From: Labilibaculum sp. DW002
GTDB lineage: Bacteria > Bacteroidota > Bacteroidia > Bacteroidales > Marinifilaceae
Reading direction: 5' to 3'
Assembly (NCBI RefSeq): GCF_029029525.1
Contig: NZ_JAKJSC010000001.1
Span: 372,001 to 436,000 of the forward strand
Length of the DNA: 64,000 nucleotides
Shown one piece after another: positions 1-9,700 of the stretch; position 1 is the stretch's first letter, and every line of letters begins with the position of its first letter. A model generated the notes under the pieces. The model was not told the origin of the DNA. It saw nothing but the letters and a program-made list of their open reading frames with translations, and made no database searches. The position numbers and the translations under genes are program-made.

Positions 1-1680
1 TCCTGGACCAGAGAACTGAGACCAAGTACCTATCATTGGCAATATTGGCGTATTTCCCCCTAAGGATGTACTTTGAATTGTAAGAATATCCGTAGCACAA
101 ATATTTTGTTCTGAACCAACTGTTGCTGATATTGGAGATTCATAAAAATTTACGATAATATCAGCAGTTGTCGATGCACAAACTCCATTACTTATTGTCC
201 AACGATAAACATAGGTACCATATTGAGTTACCGTAGCTGTTGAAGTTCCTAAAATGCTATTATTAAATATTGTTGTGCCAGAGCCAGATACTTGTGTCCA
301 CAATCCACTTCCAGAGCTTGGTGTATTTCCATCTAGGCTCGTACTTGTTAAAACACCGCAATTATCTTGATCTGTTCCTACACTTGCTGTTGTAGGTGGC
401 TCTTCGTAATTCACAGTAACATCTGCCGAACTTGATGCACAGGTTCCATTACTTATTGTCCAGCGGTATACGTAAGTGCCATAGTCACTAGCAGTAGCGG
501 TCGAACTACCTGAATTAGGCGCACTAAAAGTACTTGTGCCCGTTCCAGAGAACTGTGTCCAAGTTCCTGTTCCTATGCTTGGATTATTTCCTCCTAGACT
601 AGTACTTATTTTGTCACAATTGTCTTGATTTAGTCCTACGCTTGCAACATCTGGAGTTTCATAATAATTTACTGTAATATCAGCAAAACTTGAGCAGGCT
701 CCATTTACTATAGTCCATCGATATACATATGAACCATATTGGGTAGCTGTGGCAGTAGAACTACCAGAATTTTCATCTCCAAAAATTGTTGAACCTGGAC
801 CAGATATTTGACTCCATGTGCCAACACCTACAACAGGAGTATTTCCACCAAAACCAGAACTAAGAAGGCCTCCACATACATTACGTGTTCCTCCAACCGT
901 AGCGGTAGTAGGTGCAGCAATGAAACTTACATTTACATCAGCTGTTTTAACAATACATGGTCCGTTGCTTATAGTCCATCTGTACACGTAATCTCCTACT
1001 GCATCAACAGTTGCGGTTGATGTTCCTAAATTTGCATCACTAAAAATTGTTGTACCCGGGCCTGAAACTTGTGACCAAGTTCCTATACCTATATCTGGAA
1101 CATTACCTCCAAGCGCTTCACTAACAAATGTACCGCATGAATTCTGTGCAGAACCAACACTTGCATCGGATGGCGTTTCAAAAAAGTTAACAACTAATGT
1201 ATCTATTGAATAACAGGAGCCATTAGATACCTCTAAATTAAACACATATCTTCCATAACTGGAAACTCCTACATTAGAAACAAATCCTGTTGGAGAAGCT
1301 ATTATTGCCATTCCTGGGCCCGATTTTATAGACCACAAACGATCTCCAACACTAGGATTTTTAATCGAAATTGTTGTAAGGAGACCACAAATATCCTTAT
1401 CATCTTCAGGCGACGCGAAAGTAGGAGTTGAAAAGTCAACATTAATCTTATCTGAACTCTCGCAAGTTCCATTAGTGACTGTCCAAGTAAATTCATAAAT
1501 ACCGGTATCATCGACAGAAACTGTGGCATTTGGTGTAAATTCATTTGGTGCGAAAGTAGCATTTCCTGAACCTCCTGTTTTAGTCCATGTACCTGCACCA
1601 ACACTTGGGCTTACTGCAGAAAGAAGATAATCGTAACCACACTGATCGCCACCAGTTCCTGCATCAGCAATCACATCAGC
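1..1680 (-). repeat. Tandem 255-258 bp coding repeats
   Basis: In-frame direct repeats inside the adhesin gene. Unit boundaries, marked by the conserved FYE/NYE linker, fall near 1435, 1180, 925, 665, 408 and 150. Units nearest the left edge resemble each other most, which suggests recent duplication or recombination there. Confidence 0.8.
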
Positions 1681-2229
1681 ACATGCGCCAGATGAACAAA
1701 TTTGAAAATCACCTGTTATATTTCCTTGATCATATACTCTAATATAAAGGATTTCACCAGCAGTTCTACCCGTAAAGCTTCCAGATGTTAATGCAAAAGC
1801 TGGATTTACCGATTCAAAACAGCCTATTTCTGTTAAATTGTCACATGTCCCCTGATAAACGGTAAAATTCACTTTATTTAACCAATCTGTTGTTCTTAAA
1901 GTAAATGCTTCAATCGTAATTTCTCCAGAACTTGGAACAATTGCTGTAAACCATACATCTGCTCCTGAATAACTGCCACAAGACGGAACATCAACTCCAC
2001 TATCACTAGCATCTATATTAGAATAGGTTGCATATGTGCAGGTTAAGTTGGTTGTTATAGGTGTTGCACTACATGGATTATCGTTCGAAGGAGGTGCCGG
2101 AAAACTGGCTATATATGGCGCTGAAGTATCAAATATTGATGTATCATGAGCAGAAAGTTTACCTATTCCCACTATCATACCAACAGCAAATAATAAAAAA
2201 ATAACTACTAAAAGTAGATGTCTTTTCAT
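1..2229 (-). CDS. Large secreted repeat adhesin, PKD/Ig-like (3' end outside window)
   Basis: Reading on the minus strand from ATG at 2229, an open frame of 743 codons runs off the left edge. Residues 1-25 are a signal peptide (MKRHLLL followed by a hydrophobic stretch). Residues about 40-180 form a Cys-containing beta domain that opens with NDNPCSA and contains GADVWFTA, a type common at the N-terminus of Bacteroidota surface proteins. From about residue 185 tandem units of about 86 residues follow, each with a GTWSQxSGPGT-like core, TATVxxYGxYVYRWTISNGxC and an ADIxVNFYE linker, spaced about 255-258 bp. At least six units are present and the last is cut. The role is probably cell-surface adhesion or gliding after export by the type IX system, but the C-terminal sorting domain that would prove this is not in the window. 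No catalytic motif is seen. Confidence 0.8.
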   Translation of the reverse strand, partial: MKRHLLLVVIFLLFAVGMIVGIGKLSAHDTSIFDTSAPYIASFPAPPSNDNPCSATPITTNLTCTYATYSNIDASDSGVDVPSCGSYSGADVWFTAIVPSSGEITIEAFTLRTTDWLNKVNFTVYQGTCDNLTEIGCFESVNPAFALTSGSFTGRTAGEILYIRVYDQGNITGDFQICSSGACADVIADAGTGGDQCGYDYLLSAVSPSVGAGTWTKTGGSGNATFAPNEFTPNATVSVDDTGIYEFTWTVTNGTCESSDKINVDFSTPTFASPEDDKDICGLLTTISIKNPSVGDRLWSIKSGPGMAIIASPTGFVSNVGVSSYGRYVFNLEVSNGSCYSIDTLVVNFFETPSDASVGSAQNSCGTFVSEALGGNVPDIGIGTWSQVSGPGTTIFSDANLGTSTATVDAVGDYVYRWTISNGPCIVKTADVNVSFIAAPTTATVGGTRNVCGGLLSSGFGGNTPVVGVGTWSQISGPGSTIFGDENSGSSTATATQYGSYVYRWTIVNGACSSFADITVNYYETPDVASVGLNQDNCDKISTSLGGNNPSIGTGTWTQFSGTGTSTFSAPNSGSSTATASDYGTYVYRWTISNGTCASSSADVTVNYEEPPTTASVGTDQDNCGVLTSTSLDGNTPSSGSGLWTQVSGSGTTIFNNSILGTSTATVTQYGTYVYRWTISNGVCASTTADIIVNFYESPISATVGSEQNICATDILTIQSTSLGGNTPILPMIGTWSQFSGPG

Positions 2230-2608
2230 AAATTAATTATTTGAATTAATCACAAGTAACTATAAATAATAATTAAGCAAAATCAAAGATATGCATAATA
2301 CCCTTGATTTCACTTATCATTATTATAATAATAAGGTCAATTTACAATCCAATATATTTTACAGTCCCAACCCGAATAAGTTAAGTGTAGAATAATAAAT
2401 ACGAGATAAGAACAATTTTGTTCCTTTCTAAAAATAGCATATTCTACAGATAAAATAATTGATCATTAAAAATAAAGAAAAGAATGAGAAGTACAAGCTA
2501 TTAAATGATCTCTAATGGTAAAGTTTGCAGGTTATAAATTGCAATGAAAAAAGAGATTTTAAATTATAGCGTTTTATTCTGAACTAATTACCTGAGAAGG
2601 GCATCCAT
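2230..2608. other. Intergenic region, 379 bp
   Basis: AT-rich spacer between the adhesin start and the end of the first permease gene. Apart from the candidate -7 box I see no gene, RNA or strong hairpin. Confidence 0.6.
2284..2291 (-). promoter_or_regulatory. Candidate -7 box (TATCTTTG) for the adhesin gene
   Basis: Minus-strand TATCTTTG matches the Bacteroidota -7 consensus TAnnTTTG. It lies 55 bp before the adhesin ATG. No convincing -33 TTTG is seen. Confidence 0.45.
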
Positions 2609-3871
2609 TTACTCATCCCTAATCGCCTCAATAGGACGAACTTCCATTGCTCTTTTTGCAGGTATAACTCCAGCAAACAAACCTGCAAAAATCAAAATAG
2701 TTAAAGCAATCATGGCAATAGAGAAATCGACTTCAGGATTGGTAAACATGGAATTATCTCCCCCACCATTTTCTATTGCTTTATTGATCAGCTCAAGAAT
2801 TACCACACCGAAAACTAAACCAAACCATCCAGCAATAGCTGTTAGTACAACTGATTCAGTAATTACTGAACTGATAATCATTGAAGGTGATGCACCAATG
2901 GCTCTTTGAATACCAATTTCTTTGGTTCGTTTTTTTACAATGAACAACATGATATTACTCACCCCTATAATACCGGCCATTAATGTTCCAATACCAACAA
3001 TCCAGATTAGACCAGAAATTCCCATAAAGAGTTGATTGATTTTAATAAATTCTTTCTCAACATTATGAGACCCAAAAGCCCTCGTATCTTCAGGGTGTAT
3101 TGTATGGCGCCTTCTTAGCAGTGATTTAACTTTTTCTTCAACGTAAGTTGCTGTGTATTCTTCTTTTGAGGTAATTGAATAATGCCCTACAATAGTTCCG
3201 TAATTATAGGTTTTTTGAAGGGTGGTAAAAGGAATAAATACGCATTGATCTTGCCATTCGCCCCAACCTTGATTGTGCATCGATTTATAAGTTCCCACAA
3301 CTTGAAAATATACTCCGTGAATTTTAATGTATTCCCCTATTGGTTCCTCGCCCTCTTCAAATAAAACTTCTACAACGCGTTTTCCTATTACTGCAATTTT
3401 TCTACTTTCATTTATATCCACTTGATTTAAAAATCGTCCTTTAATCATGGTCACTGGATCAATCTTATTCACATCAGGCACATCACCCAGAATACTAAAA
3501 GCACCAGTTTTATCTTTTCTAATTACATTATTATTGGCATTTCCACCTCTGGCTTCTATACGTGGAGCTATAAGTTTAATTTCGGGCACATTATCAATAA
3601 TAGCTTTGGTATCTTCATTGGTAAAGTTATAGCGTCTACCCTGCTTAAATCCTTTATATGGTTTACTTGTTGGCTGTGTCCAGATAAAAACAGAATTAGT
3701 AGCAAAATCGCCCATACCATAATACACGCCATTTTCCAGACCTTTACCTGATCCTAGCATAATAATGAGCATGAAAATACCCCAAAAAACACCAAAAGCA
3801 GTAAGAAAGGTTCTTAGCTTATTACTCTTCAAGGCCATATATACTTCGGTCCATCTATCTTTATCAAACAT
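2609..3871 (-). CDS. MacB/FtsX-type ABC transporter permease
   Basis: 420 residues. A conserved N-terminal segment (SNKLRTFLTAFGVFWGIFMLIIMLGSG) holds the first membrane helix. A MacB_PCD periplasmic domain spans about residues 45-260, and a C-terminal FtsX domain with three helices includes the IGIQRAIGASPSMI coupling-helix motif near residue 325 and ends in RPIEAIRDE. Proteins of this fold move lipoproteins, peptides or antibiotics across the envelope, or act as mechanotransmitters. The gene follows a paralogue 52 bp upstream and the two are probably cotranscribed. Neither carries an ATPase domain and no ATPase gene lies nearby, so the nucleotide-binding partner must be encoded elsewhere. 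Substrate unknown. Confidence 0.85.
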   Translation of the reverse strand: MFDKDRWTEVYMALKSNKLRTFLTAFGVFWGIFMLIIMLGSGKGLENGVYYGMGDFATNSVFIWTQPTSKPYKGFKQGRRYNFTNEDTKAIIDNVPEIKLIAPRIEARGGNANNNVIRKDKTGAFSILGDVPDVNKIDPVTMIKGRFLNQVDINESRKIAVIGKRVVEVLFEEGEEPIGEYIKIHGVYFQVVGTYKSMHNQGWGEWQDQCVFIPFTTLQKTYNYGTIVGHYSITSKEEYTATYVEEKVKSLLRRRHTIHPEDTRAFGSHNVEKEFIKINQLFMGISGLIWIVGIGTLMAGIIGVSNIMLFIVKKRTKEIGIQRAIGASPSMIISSVITESVVLTAIAGWFGLVFGVVILELINKAIENGGGDNSMFTNPEVDFSIAMIALTILIFAGLFAGVIPAKRAMEVRPIEAIRDE

Positions 3872-3923
3872 GATATTATATTTTCATTAGTATTTTTATT
3901 ATTTTCAAAAAAGCAAGTACCTA

Positions 3924-5150
3924 TTATTCATCCGACAAAGCTTCTATCGGCCTCACGCTAGCTGCTTTCCATGCTGGAAAGAAACCTGCCAAAAGACCCG
4001 CAAACACGAGCACTGCAGTAGCAGTTAAGCCAACATCCAAATCCACCGACGGGTTCATAAAGAATTCGATTTGTGTATGAGGTGCTAAAAGTTCCAAGAG
4101 AATGACTCCCATAGCTAAACCCACATACCCAGCAACACTTGTGATAAGCACCGATTCAAACAAAACAAGTCCAATTATTGAACTAGGACTTGCTCCCAAG
4201 GCTTTCCGAATTCCTATTTCTCTTGTTCTTTCCCGTACAACAATAATCATGATATTACTAACACCAACAATACCGGCGATAATCGTGCCTAACCCTATAA
4301 CCCATACGAACAGTCGAATACCTGCAAACAAAGACATAGTTCGCTGATAATTTTCCATATTGTTATTGATGAACATAGCCCGCTTGTCTTTGGGATCGAA
4401 TTTATGTCGGGCAGCAAAGGTGTTTTTTAGATGTTTTTCCATATGCTTCAATTCTTCAATATCATGAGTTTGAGTTGTGAAGGACATATTGGAAATTCGA
4501 TTGGCTCCATCGAATACACGTTGGGCCGTTGAGATAGGTATATAAACACGCTGAAGATCTCTTTCTGAATGGTCGGTGAATGTTCCAATCACCTGAAAAG
4601 GAATATTGTTGATTTTAACATACTTACCTACAGGCTCCTCTTTTTCAAATAGCGCATCCTCTACAACAGTAGAAATAGAAACAACTTTTCGGTATTGCTT
4701 GACATCAATTTCATTTAGGAATCGACCTTTTAAGCTAGTCGTGTTTTCAAGAGTTTCGGTATCAGGATGAACAGCAACAATGGAATAATTAACGAATTCA
4801 GTTTTGTAGGTTATCAGGTTGTTTCCTCGAATGGTAAAGCGAGAACTAATTTTGTCAACATCCAAACCAGATTGTTTAGTTCGTGAATAATCTTCGTTGG
4901 TAAATTGAATACGTCTTCCGGGTTGCATACCATCATAGGCCATGCTGGTTTGCCCGCTATAGAGCCAAAGACTGTTTTCGGCGTCAGCTTTAAACTGATT
5001 CACGACACCATTTTGCAAACCGTTACCTGAACCCAAAAGAATGATGAGCATAAAAATTCCCCAGGATACACTAAAGCCTGTTAATATAGTACGCAGTTTG
5101 TTCTTTCGGATGGTTTCATAAATCTCTTGCCACTTATCAAGATCGATCAT
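3924..5150 (-). CDS. MacB/FtsX-type ABC transporter permease (paralogue)
   Basis: 408 residues with the same layout as its downstream neighbour: N-terminal helix in KNKLRTILTGFSVSWGIFML, MacB_PCD periplasmic domain at about 45-250, then FtsX with IGIRKALGASPSSIIG and the terminal RPIEALSDE. The pair looks like an old tandem duplication and may form a heterodimer. It is the first gene of a two-gene unit with about 400 bp of non-coding DNA upstream. No HlyD-type adaptor or ATPase gene accompanies it. Confidence 0.85.
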   Translation of the reverse strand: MIDLDKWQEIYETIRKNKLRTILTGFSVSWGIFMLIILLGSGNGLQNGVVNQFKADAENSLWLYSGQTSMAYDGMQPGRRIQFTNEDYSRTKQSGLDVDKISSRFTIRGNNLITYKTEFVNYSIVAVHPDTETLENTTSLKGRFLNEIDVKQYRKVVSISTVVEDALFEKEEPVGKYVKINNIPFQVIGTFTDHSERDLQRVYIPISTAQRVFDGANRISNMSFTTQTHDIEELKHMEKHLKNTFAARHKFDPKDKRAMFINNNMENYQRTMSLFAGIRLFVWVIGLGTIIAGIVGVSNIMIIVVRERTREIGIRKALGASPSSIIGLVLFESVLITSVAGYVGLAMGVILLELLAPHTQIEFFMNPSVDLDVGLTATAVLVFAGLLAGFFPAWKAASVRPIEALSDE

Positions 5151-5551
5151 GCTGTTTTATTTAGAATTACACAACTAATGTATAGGACGCACGAAGCAGT
5201 CTTTACGTTACAATTGTGGTATCCTAAAATTTGGAAGGTATAATAGCGGTGGGTTTTCTAATTACAATATAAAGAAAGAATTTTAAGAAATCAAGAGCTC
5301 AATCATTTAATACTAATCGATTTTATTATTTATGAAAACTTAAACAAGGGATTTTCAACAAGTTGAGAATTAATCTTATTTAACTTTCCTTAGGAGCTCT
5401 TAACCATGCTATAAACTATCTTTACAATATAAAGTAGAATAAATAAGTAGTTTTTTATAGTAGATTGAGATTAAGGTTAAATTTTAGGGTAATGGGTCAG
5501 GTGGTTTCTGATCCATTTTTTTTGTACAAAATTCTATGATACCTTTACTTT
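5151..5551. other. Intergenic region, 401 bp, divergent
   Basis: Lies between divergent genes. It contains a strong plus-strand intrinsic terminator (5491-5523) with no recognised gene in front of it. TATCTTTA at 5417-5424 is a one-mismatch -7 box that could start a transcript of about 90 nt ending there. No convincing ORF is present. Confidence 0.5.
5491..5523 (+). terminator. Intrinsic terminator, orphan
   Basis: A 10-bp stem (5491-5500 with 5508-5517, one G-U pair) and a 7-nt loop, followed by eight T. The direction is plus; the minus side lacks a T tract. It ends 29 bp before the methyltransferase ATG, so it could terminate a short RNA or act as an attenuator in that gene's leader. Confidence 0.7.
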
Positions 5552-6193
5552 ATGGATGCTACTCAACTAAACCACATCTACAAAACAATCCCTGAGGATA
5601 AAATTCCTTGGGTAATGGATCATCTTCCTAACTGTCTATTAGAGGTGCTGAATAAGCAAGATATAAAAGCTTGTAAAATAGCTGATTTAGGATGTGGAAT
5701 TGGAACTTATAGTTTATACTTGGCTAGGCTTGGCTTTGATATATTTGGTATTGATTACTCTGAAGTAGCCATAGAAAAGGCCAAACAAATCTTTAAATTG
5801 AATCAGATGAAAGGTGAATTTATCACTCTTGACCTGACTCAAAAAACAGAACGTATTTTACCTGTTTCTGATTTTGCTTTCGACTACGAAGTACTACATC
5901 ATATCTTTCCAAAAGATAGAGTTCAATATTTTAAAAATGTCTTTGATTTATTATCAGACAATGGCATGTATCTATCCGTTTGCTTTAGCGAGGATGATAA
6001 ATGTTTTGGTGGAGAGGGTAAATTTCGCAAAACACCACTTGGAACAACATTATATTTTTCCAACGAAAATGAAATCAGACAATTAAGCTCTCCTTTATTT
6101 GAAATATTAGAATTGAAAACCATTGATATTCCAGGGAAACGCGATTCTCACAAAGCAATCTATTGTTTGATGCAAAAAAAATCCACAACCTAA
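5552..6193 (+). CDS. Class I SAM-dependent methyltransferase
   Basis: 213 residues, Methyltransf_25/11-like. Motif I is ADLGCGIGTYSLYLARLG near residues 43-60. The acidic end of strand beta2 is FGIDYSEVAIEKAKQ. A motif II-like DFAFDYEVLHHIFPKDR sits near residue 110. The substrate cannot be told from the sequence; TehB- or UbiE-like small-molecule methyltransferases share this core. It stands alone, convergent with the thioesterase gene, and its stop codon lies in the loop of the shared terminator. Confidence 0.8.
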   Translation: MDATQLNHIYKTIPEDKIPWVMDHLPNCLLEVLNKQDIKACKIADLGCGIGTYSLYLARLGFDIFGIDYSEVAIEKAKQIFKLNQMKGEFITLDLTQKTERILPVSDFAFDYEVLHHIFPKDRVQYFKNVFDLLSDNGMYLSVCFSEDDKCFGGEGKFRKTPLGTTLYFSNENEIRQLSSPLFEILELKTIDIPGKRDSHKAIYCLMQKKSTT

Positions 6194-6206
6194 GGTCGTG
6201 GATTAT
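6174..6206 (-). terminator. Intrinsic terminator between convergent genes
   Basis: Stem AATCCAC/GTGGATT (6180-6186 and 6198-6204) extended by ACC/GGT across an A-C mismatch. Read on minus it is followed by eight T, so it chiefly ends the thioesterase transcript. The methyltransferase stop codon sits in the loop. Confidence 0.8.
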
Positions 6207-6209
6207 ATT

Positions 6210-6614
6210 TTAAACCAGATACTGAGCAAAAAGCTCGTCGAAAACTTCCCCTTTCGACAATCGCCCATTTACCAAACAAATGGTGTATACTTTTCCTTTT
6301 GCACAAAGCTTATTATCTGAGATACGATAAATGTCTTCATGAAATATAAGTTTTGGCCCATCCCTATCAATATTCAATTTCACAAGAAACTCATCACCTG
6401 AACTAAGCGAAGTTTTAAAGTCAATTTCAACACGAGCTACCATAGCATCAAGCCCTTGCTCATGCAAAAGTTTAAAATTACTTCCTGCAGATTCTAAAAA
6501 CTCATGACGCGCATGCTCCAAATAATTCTGATAAACTGAATTATTAACAACACCCTGTAAGTCACACTCATAATCGCGAACCTTCAGCTTTAATTCGTAA
6601 ATATAATTTTTCAT
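6210..6614 (-). CDS. Acyl-CoA thioesterase, 4HBT hotdog (YbgC/FadM-like)
   Basis: 134 residues, the normal length for the family. The signature RDYECDLQGVVNNSVYQNYLEHAR near residues 13-36 carries the family Asp of the Y-x-D-x-D-x-x-G-V-V motif and the hotdog helix. Members hydrolyse acyl-CoA or acyl-ACP thioesters in the cytoplasm, and the exact acyl group is not predictable. Monocistronic, between the carB terminator region and the methyltransferase gene. Confidence 0.85.
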   Translation of the reverse strand: MKNYIYELKLKVRDYECDLQGVVNNSVYQNYLEHARHEFLESAGSNFKLLHEQGLDAMVARVEIDFKTSLSSGDEFLVKLNIDRDGPKLIFHEDIYRISDNKLCAKGKVYTICLVNGRLSKGEVFDELFAQYLV

Positions 6615-6676
6615 ATTCTTATTTTAATCAATGGTAAAGCTATAAACTATTTGAAAAATGACCCCATCTATAAACG

Positions 6677-6711
6677 AAAAAACAGAGCCGAATTATAAAT
6701 CCGACTCTGTT
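6677..6711 (-). terminator. Terminator of the arginine/carbamoyl-phosphate operon
   Basis: AACAGAG...CTCTGTT stem (6681-6687 and 6705-6711), extended inward by CG/CG across a mismatch, followed on minus by six T. It lies 19 bp past the carB stop. Confidence 0.85.
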
Positions 6712-6729
6712 AATATAAATTTGAACAAT

Positions 6730-9700
6730 TTAAAAATCTGTTTTGCCCTCAACATAATCGCTAAAGCTATCAATTCCTAAATCGTCTATAGATTTTTTAC
6801 AGAAAGAATAAATAAAGGCACTAGCCAATCTTGCATTGGTAACCAAAGGTACATTTAAGTCAATCGCAGTTCTTCTGATTGAATAATCGTTATTCAGCTC
6901 CGTTTTGCTTAAGTTCTTTGGTATGTTAATTACCAAATCAACTTTATGTTCTTTTATCAAACTTTGAGCTGTAATTTCAACATCTTCATCAGGCCAACCT
7001 ACACTTTCGATGGTAACACCGTTCTCTTCCAAGAATTTTGCAGTACCTCTAGTTCCATACAATTTATGCCCTCTTTCTTCAAGCATTTTTGCACTTTTTA
7101 AAAGCTCTATTTTCGAGCGAATAGGTCCGCTACTAATCAAAACACTCTTCTTCGGAATTCGATAACCCACTGACAACATTGACTTTAGTATCGCATCGTA
7201 ATAATCTGGTCCAATACAACCAACTTCACCTGTCGAAGCCATATCTACACCCAAAATAGGGTCGGCTTTTGACAGTCTCGAGAAGGAGAACTGTGAGGCT
7301 TTCACACCAATATTTTCTAATTCAAACATAGATGGCATTTGCGTAGGAATTGGTCCATCTAACATTGCTGTAGCAGCCAGCTCTACAAAATTGTAATCCA
7401 TTACTTTGGATACAAAAGGAAAACTTCGACTAGCTCTTACATTACATTCGATCACTTTTATATCATTATCCTTTGCCAGAAGTTGCATGTTAAATGGCCC
7501 AGTGATATTCAATGAATTGGCAATTTCACTTGCAATCTTTCTGATACGTCGAATTGTTTCAAAATACAGTTTCTGCGGAGGGAATACCAAGGTCGCATCT
7601 CCTGAGTGAACACCTGCAAATTCAACATGTTCAGAGATTGCATCTATCAGAATTTCACCATTTTTAGCGACCCCATCAAACTCAATTTCCTTGGCTTGCT
7701 GAATAAATTCACTCACCACGACAGGATATTGTTTAGACACCTGTGTCGCCAAATTCAAGAAATGTTCCAACTCATTTTTATTAGACACCACATTCATAGC
7801 GGCACCTGAAAGCACGTAACTTGGACGAATCAAAACAGGGAAGTCTACTTCATCGATAAAGGTATGAATGGCTTCAATACTACTCAATTCTGCCCAACGT
7901 GGCTGATCTACTCCCAAATCATCAAGCATTGCAGAGAAAGTCTTTCTATTTTCAGCTCTGTCAATACTCTCTGGAGATGTTCCGAGAACCTTGACTTCAG
8001 ACTTATGCAATCTCATAGAGAGGTTATTAGGAATTTGACCTCCCACCGATACAATTACGCCTTTAGGTTGTTCCAAATCAATTATATCAAGGACTCTTTC
8101 AAAAGATAGTTCATCAAAGTATAATCGATCACAAACATCATAGTCTGTACTTACCGTTTCCGGATTGTAATTGATCATAACTGAACGGTAACCTTCTTTC
8201 TTCACACCACTTAAAGCATTTACACTACACCAGTCGAATTCCACGCTGGAGCCAATACGATATGCACCAGAACCAAGAACGATAACTGACTTATTGTCAT
8301 TCTCATAAACCAAGTCATCTTCACTTCCACTATAAGTTAAATAAAGGTAGTTGGTTTGAGCAGGATATTCGGCTGCAAGCGTATCAATTTGCTTTACAAC
8401 CGGAGTAATTCCAAGTTTTTTACGTGTATTCCTTACCTGTAAAAGCTCAGATTCCATATTTCCACTTTCAGGTTTTAGAACAAAACGAGCGATCTGAAAA
8501 TCAGAAAATCCATACACTTTTGAATCTTTAAGTAATGCATCAGGTAATTCCTGTAAGTTGTTATATTTCTGAAGATCCCATTTCAATTTTGTGATGTGCT
8601 CTAGCTTGCTTAGAAACCACTTATCGATCTTCGTAAGATCATGTATTTTATCAATAGAATATCCTTTTTCGAAAGCCTGAGCAACAGCAAATATTCTCAT
8701 ATCTGTAGGGTTAGCCAATTCTTTATCAACATCCTCAAACTTAGAATGGACATTCCCCACAAAACCATGCATGCCCTGCCCGATCATTCTCAGACCTTTT
8801 TGAATAGCTTCCTCAAAGTTTCGACCAATGGCCATCACTTCTCCAACCGACTTCATGCTTGAACCAATCTCCTTGGTCACGCCTTCGAATTTATTCAAAT
8901 CCCAACGCGGAATTTTACATACCACATAATCGAGAGCTGGCTCAAAACAAGCTGTAGTTGTCTTGGTTACAGCATTCTTTAGATCTTGCAATGCATAACC
9001 CAATCCTAATTTTGCTGCTACAAAAGCTAGTGGGTAACCTGTTGCTTTAGAGGCTAATGCTGAAGATCTAGATAGACGAGCATTCACCTCAATCACACGA
9101 TAATCCTCTGAATTTGGATCGAGTGCGTATTGAACGTTACACTCTCCAACCACGCCCATATGGCGGATAATCTTAAGAGCGAGTGATCTTAACTTGTGGT
9201 ATTCCGAGTTCGTAAGAGTTTGCGATGGCGCAATTACGATACTTTCACCCGTATGGATTCCAAGCGGATCAAAATTCTCCATATTACATACCGTAATACA
9301 GTTGTCGTAAGCATCACGAACAACCTCGTATTCTACCTCTTTCCAACCTTTCAGAGACTCTTCAATTAATATTTGAGATGAATAGGACAAAGCATTTTCT
9401 GCTAAGCTTCTTAGCTCATCCATATTATTACAGAAACCTGAACCTTGTCCACCTAATGTGAAGGCTGCACGAACAATGATTGGGAAACCAAGTTCTTCTG
9501 CTGCTTCCAAAGCCGCATCAATCGACCCTACAGCCATACTGTTTGGCGTTTTTACGTCAATCTTGCGAAGTTCATTAGCAAATATTTCCCTATCTTCTGT
9601 TTTAATGATTGTCTCGATAGGTGTTCCAAGTACTTTTAGATTATATTTTTCAAGAGTTCCTGCATTGAAAAGCTCAATACCACAATTCAGTGCAGTTTGT

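Noticed and set aside
808-1604. Short ORFs on both strands within the adhesin repeats
   Set aside because: They are frame shadows of the open adhesin reading frame that runs unbroken from 2229 to the window edge.
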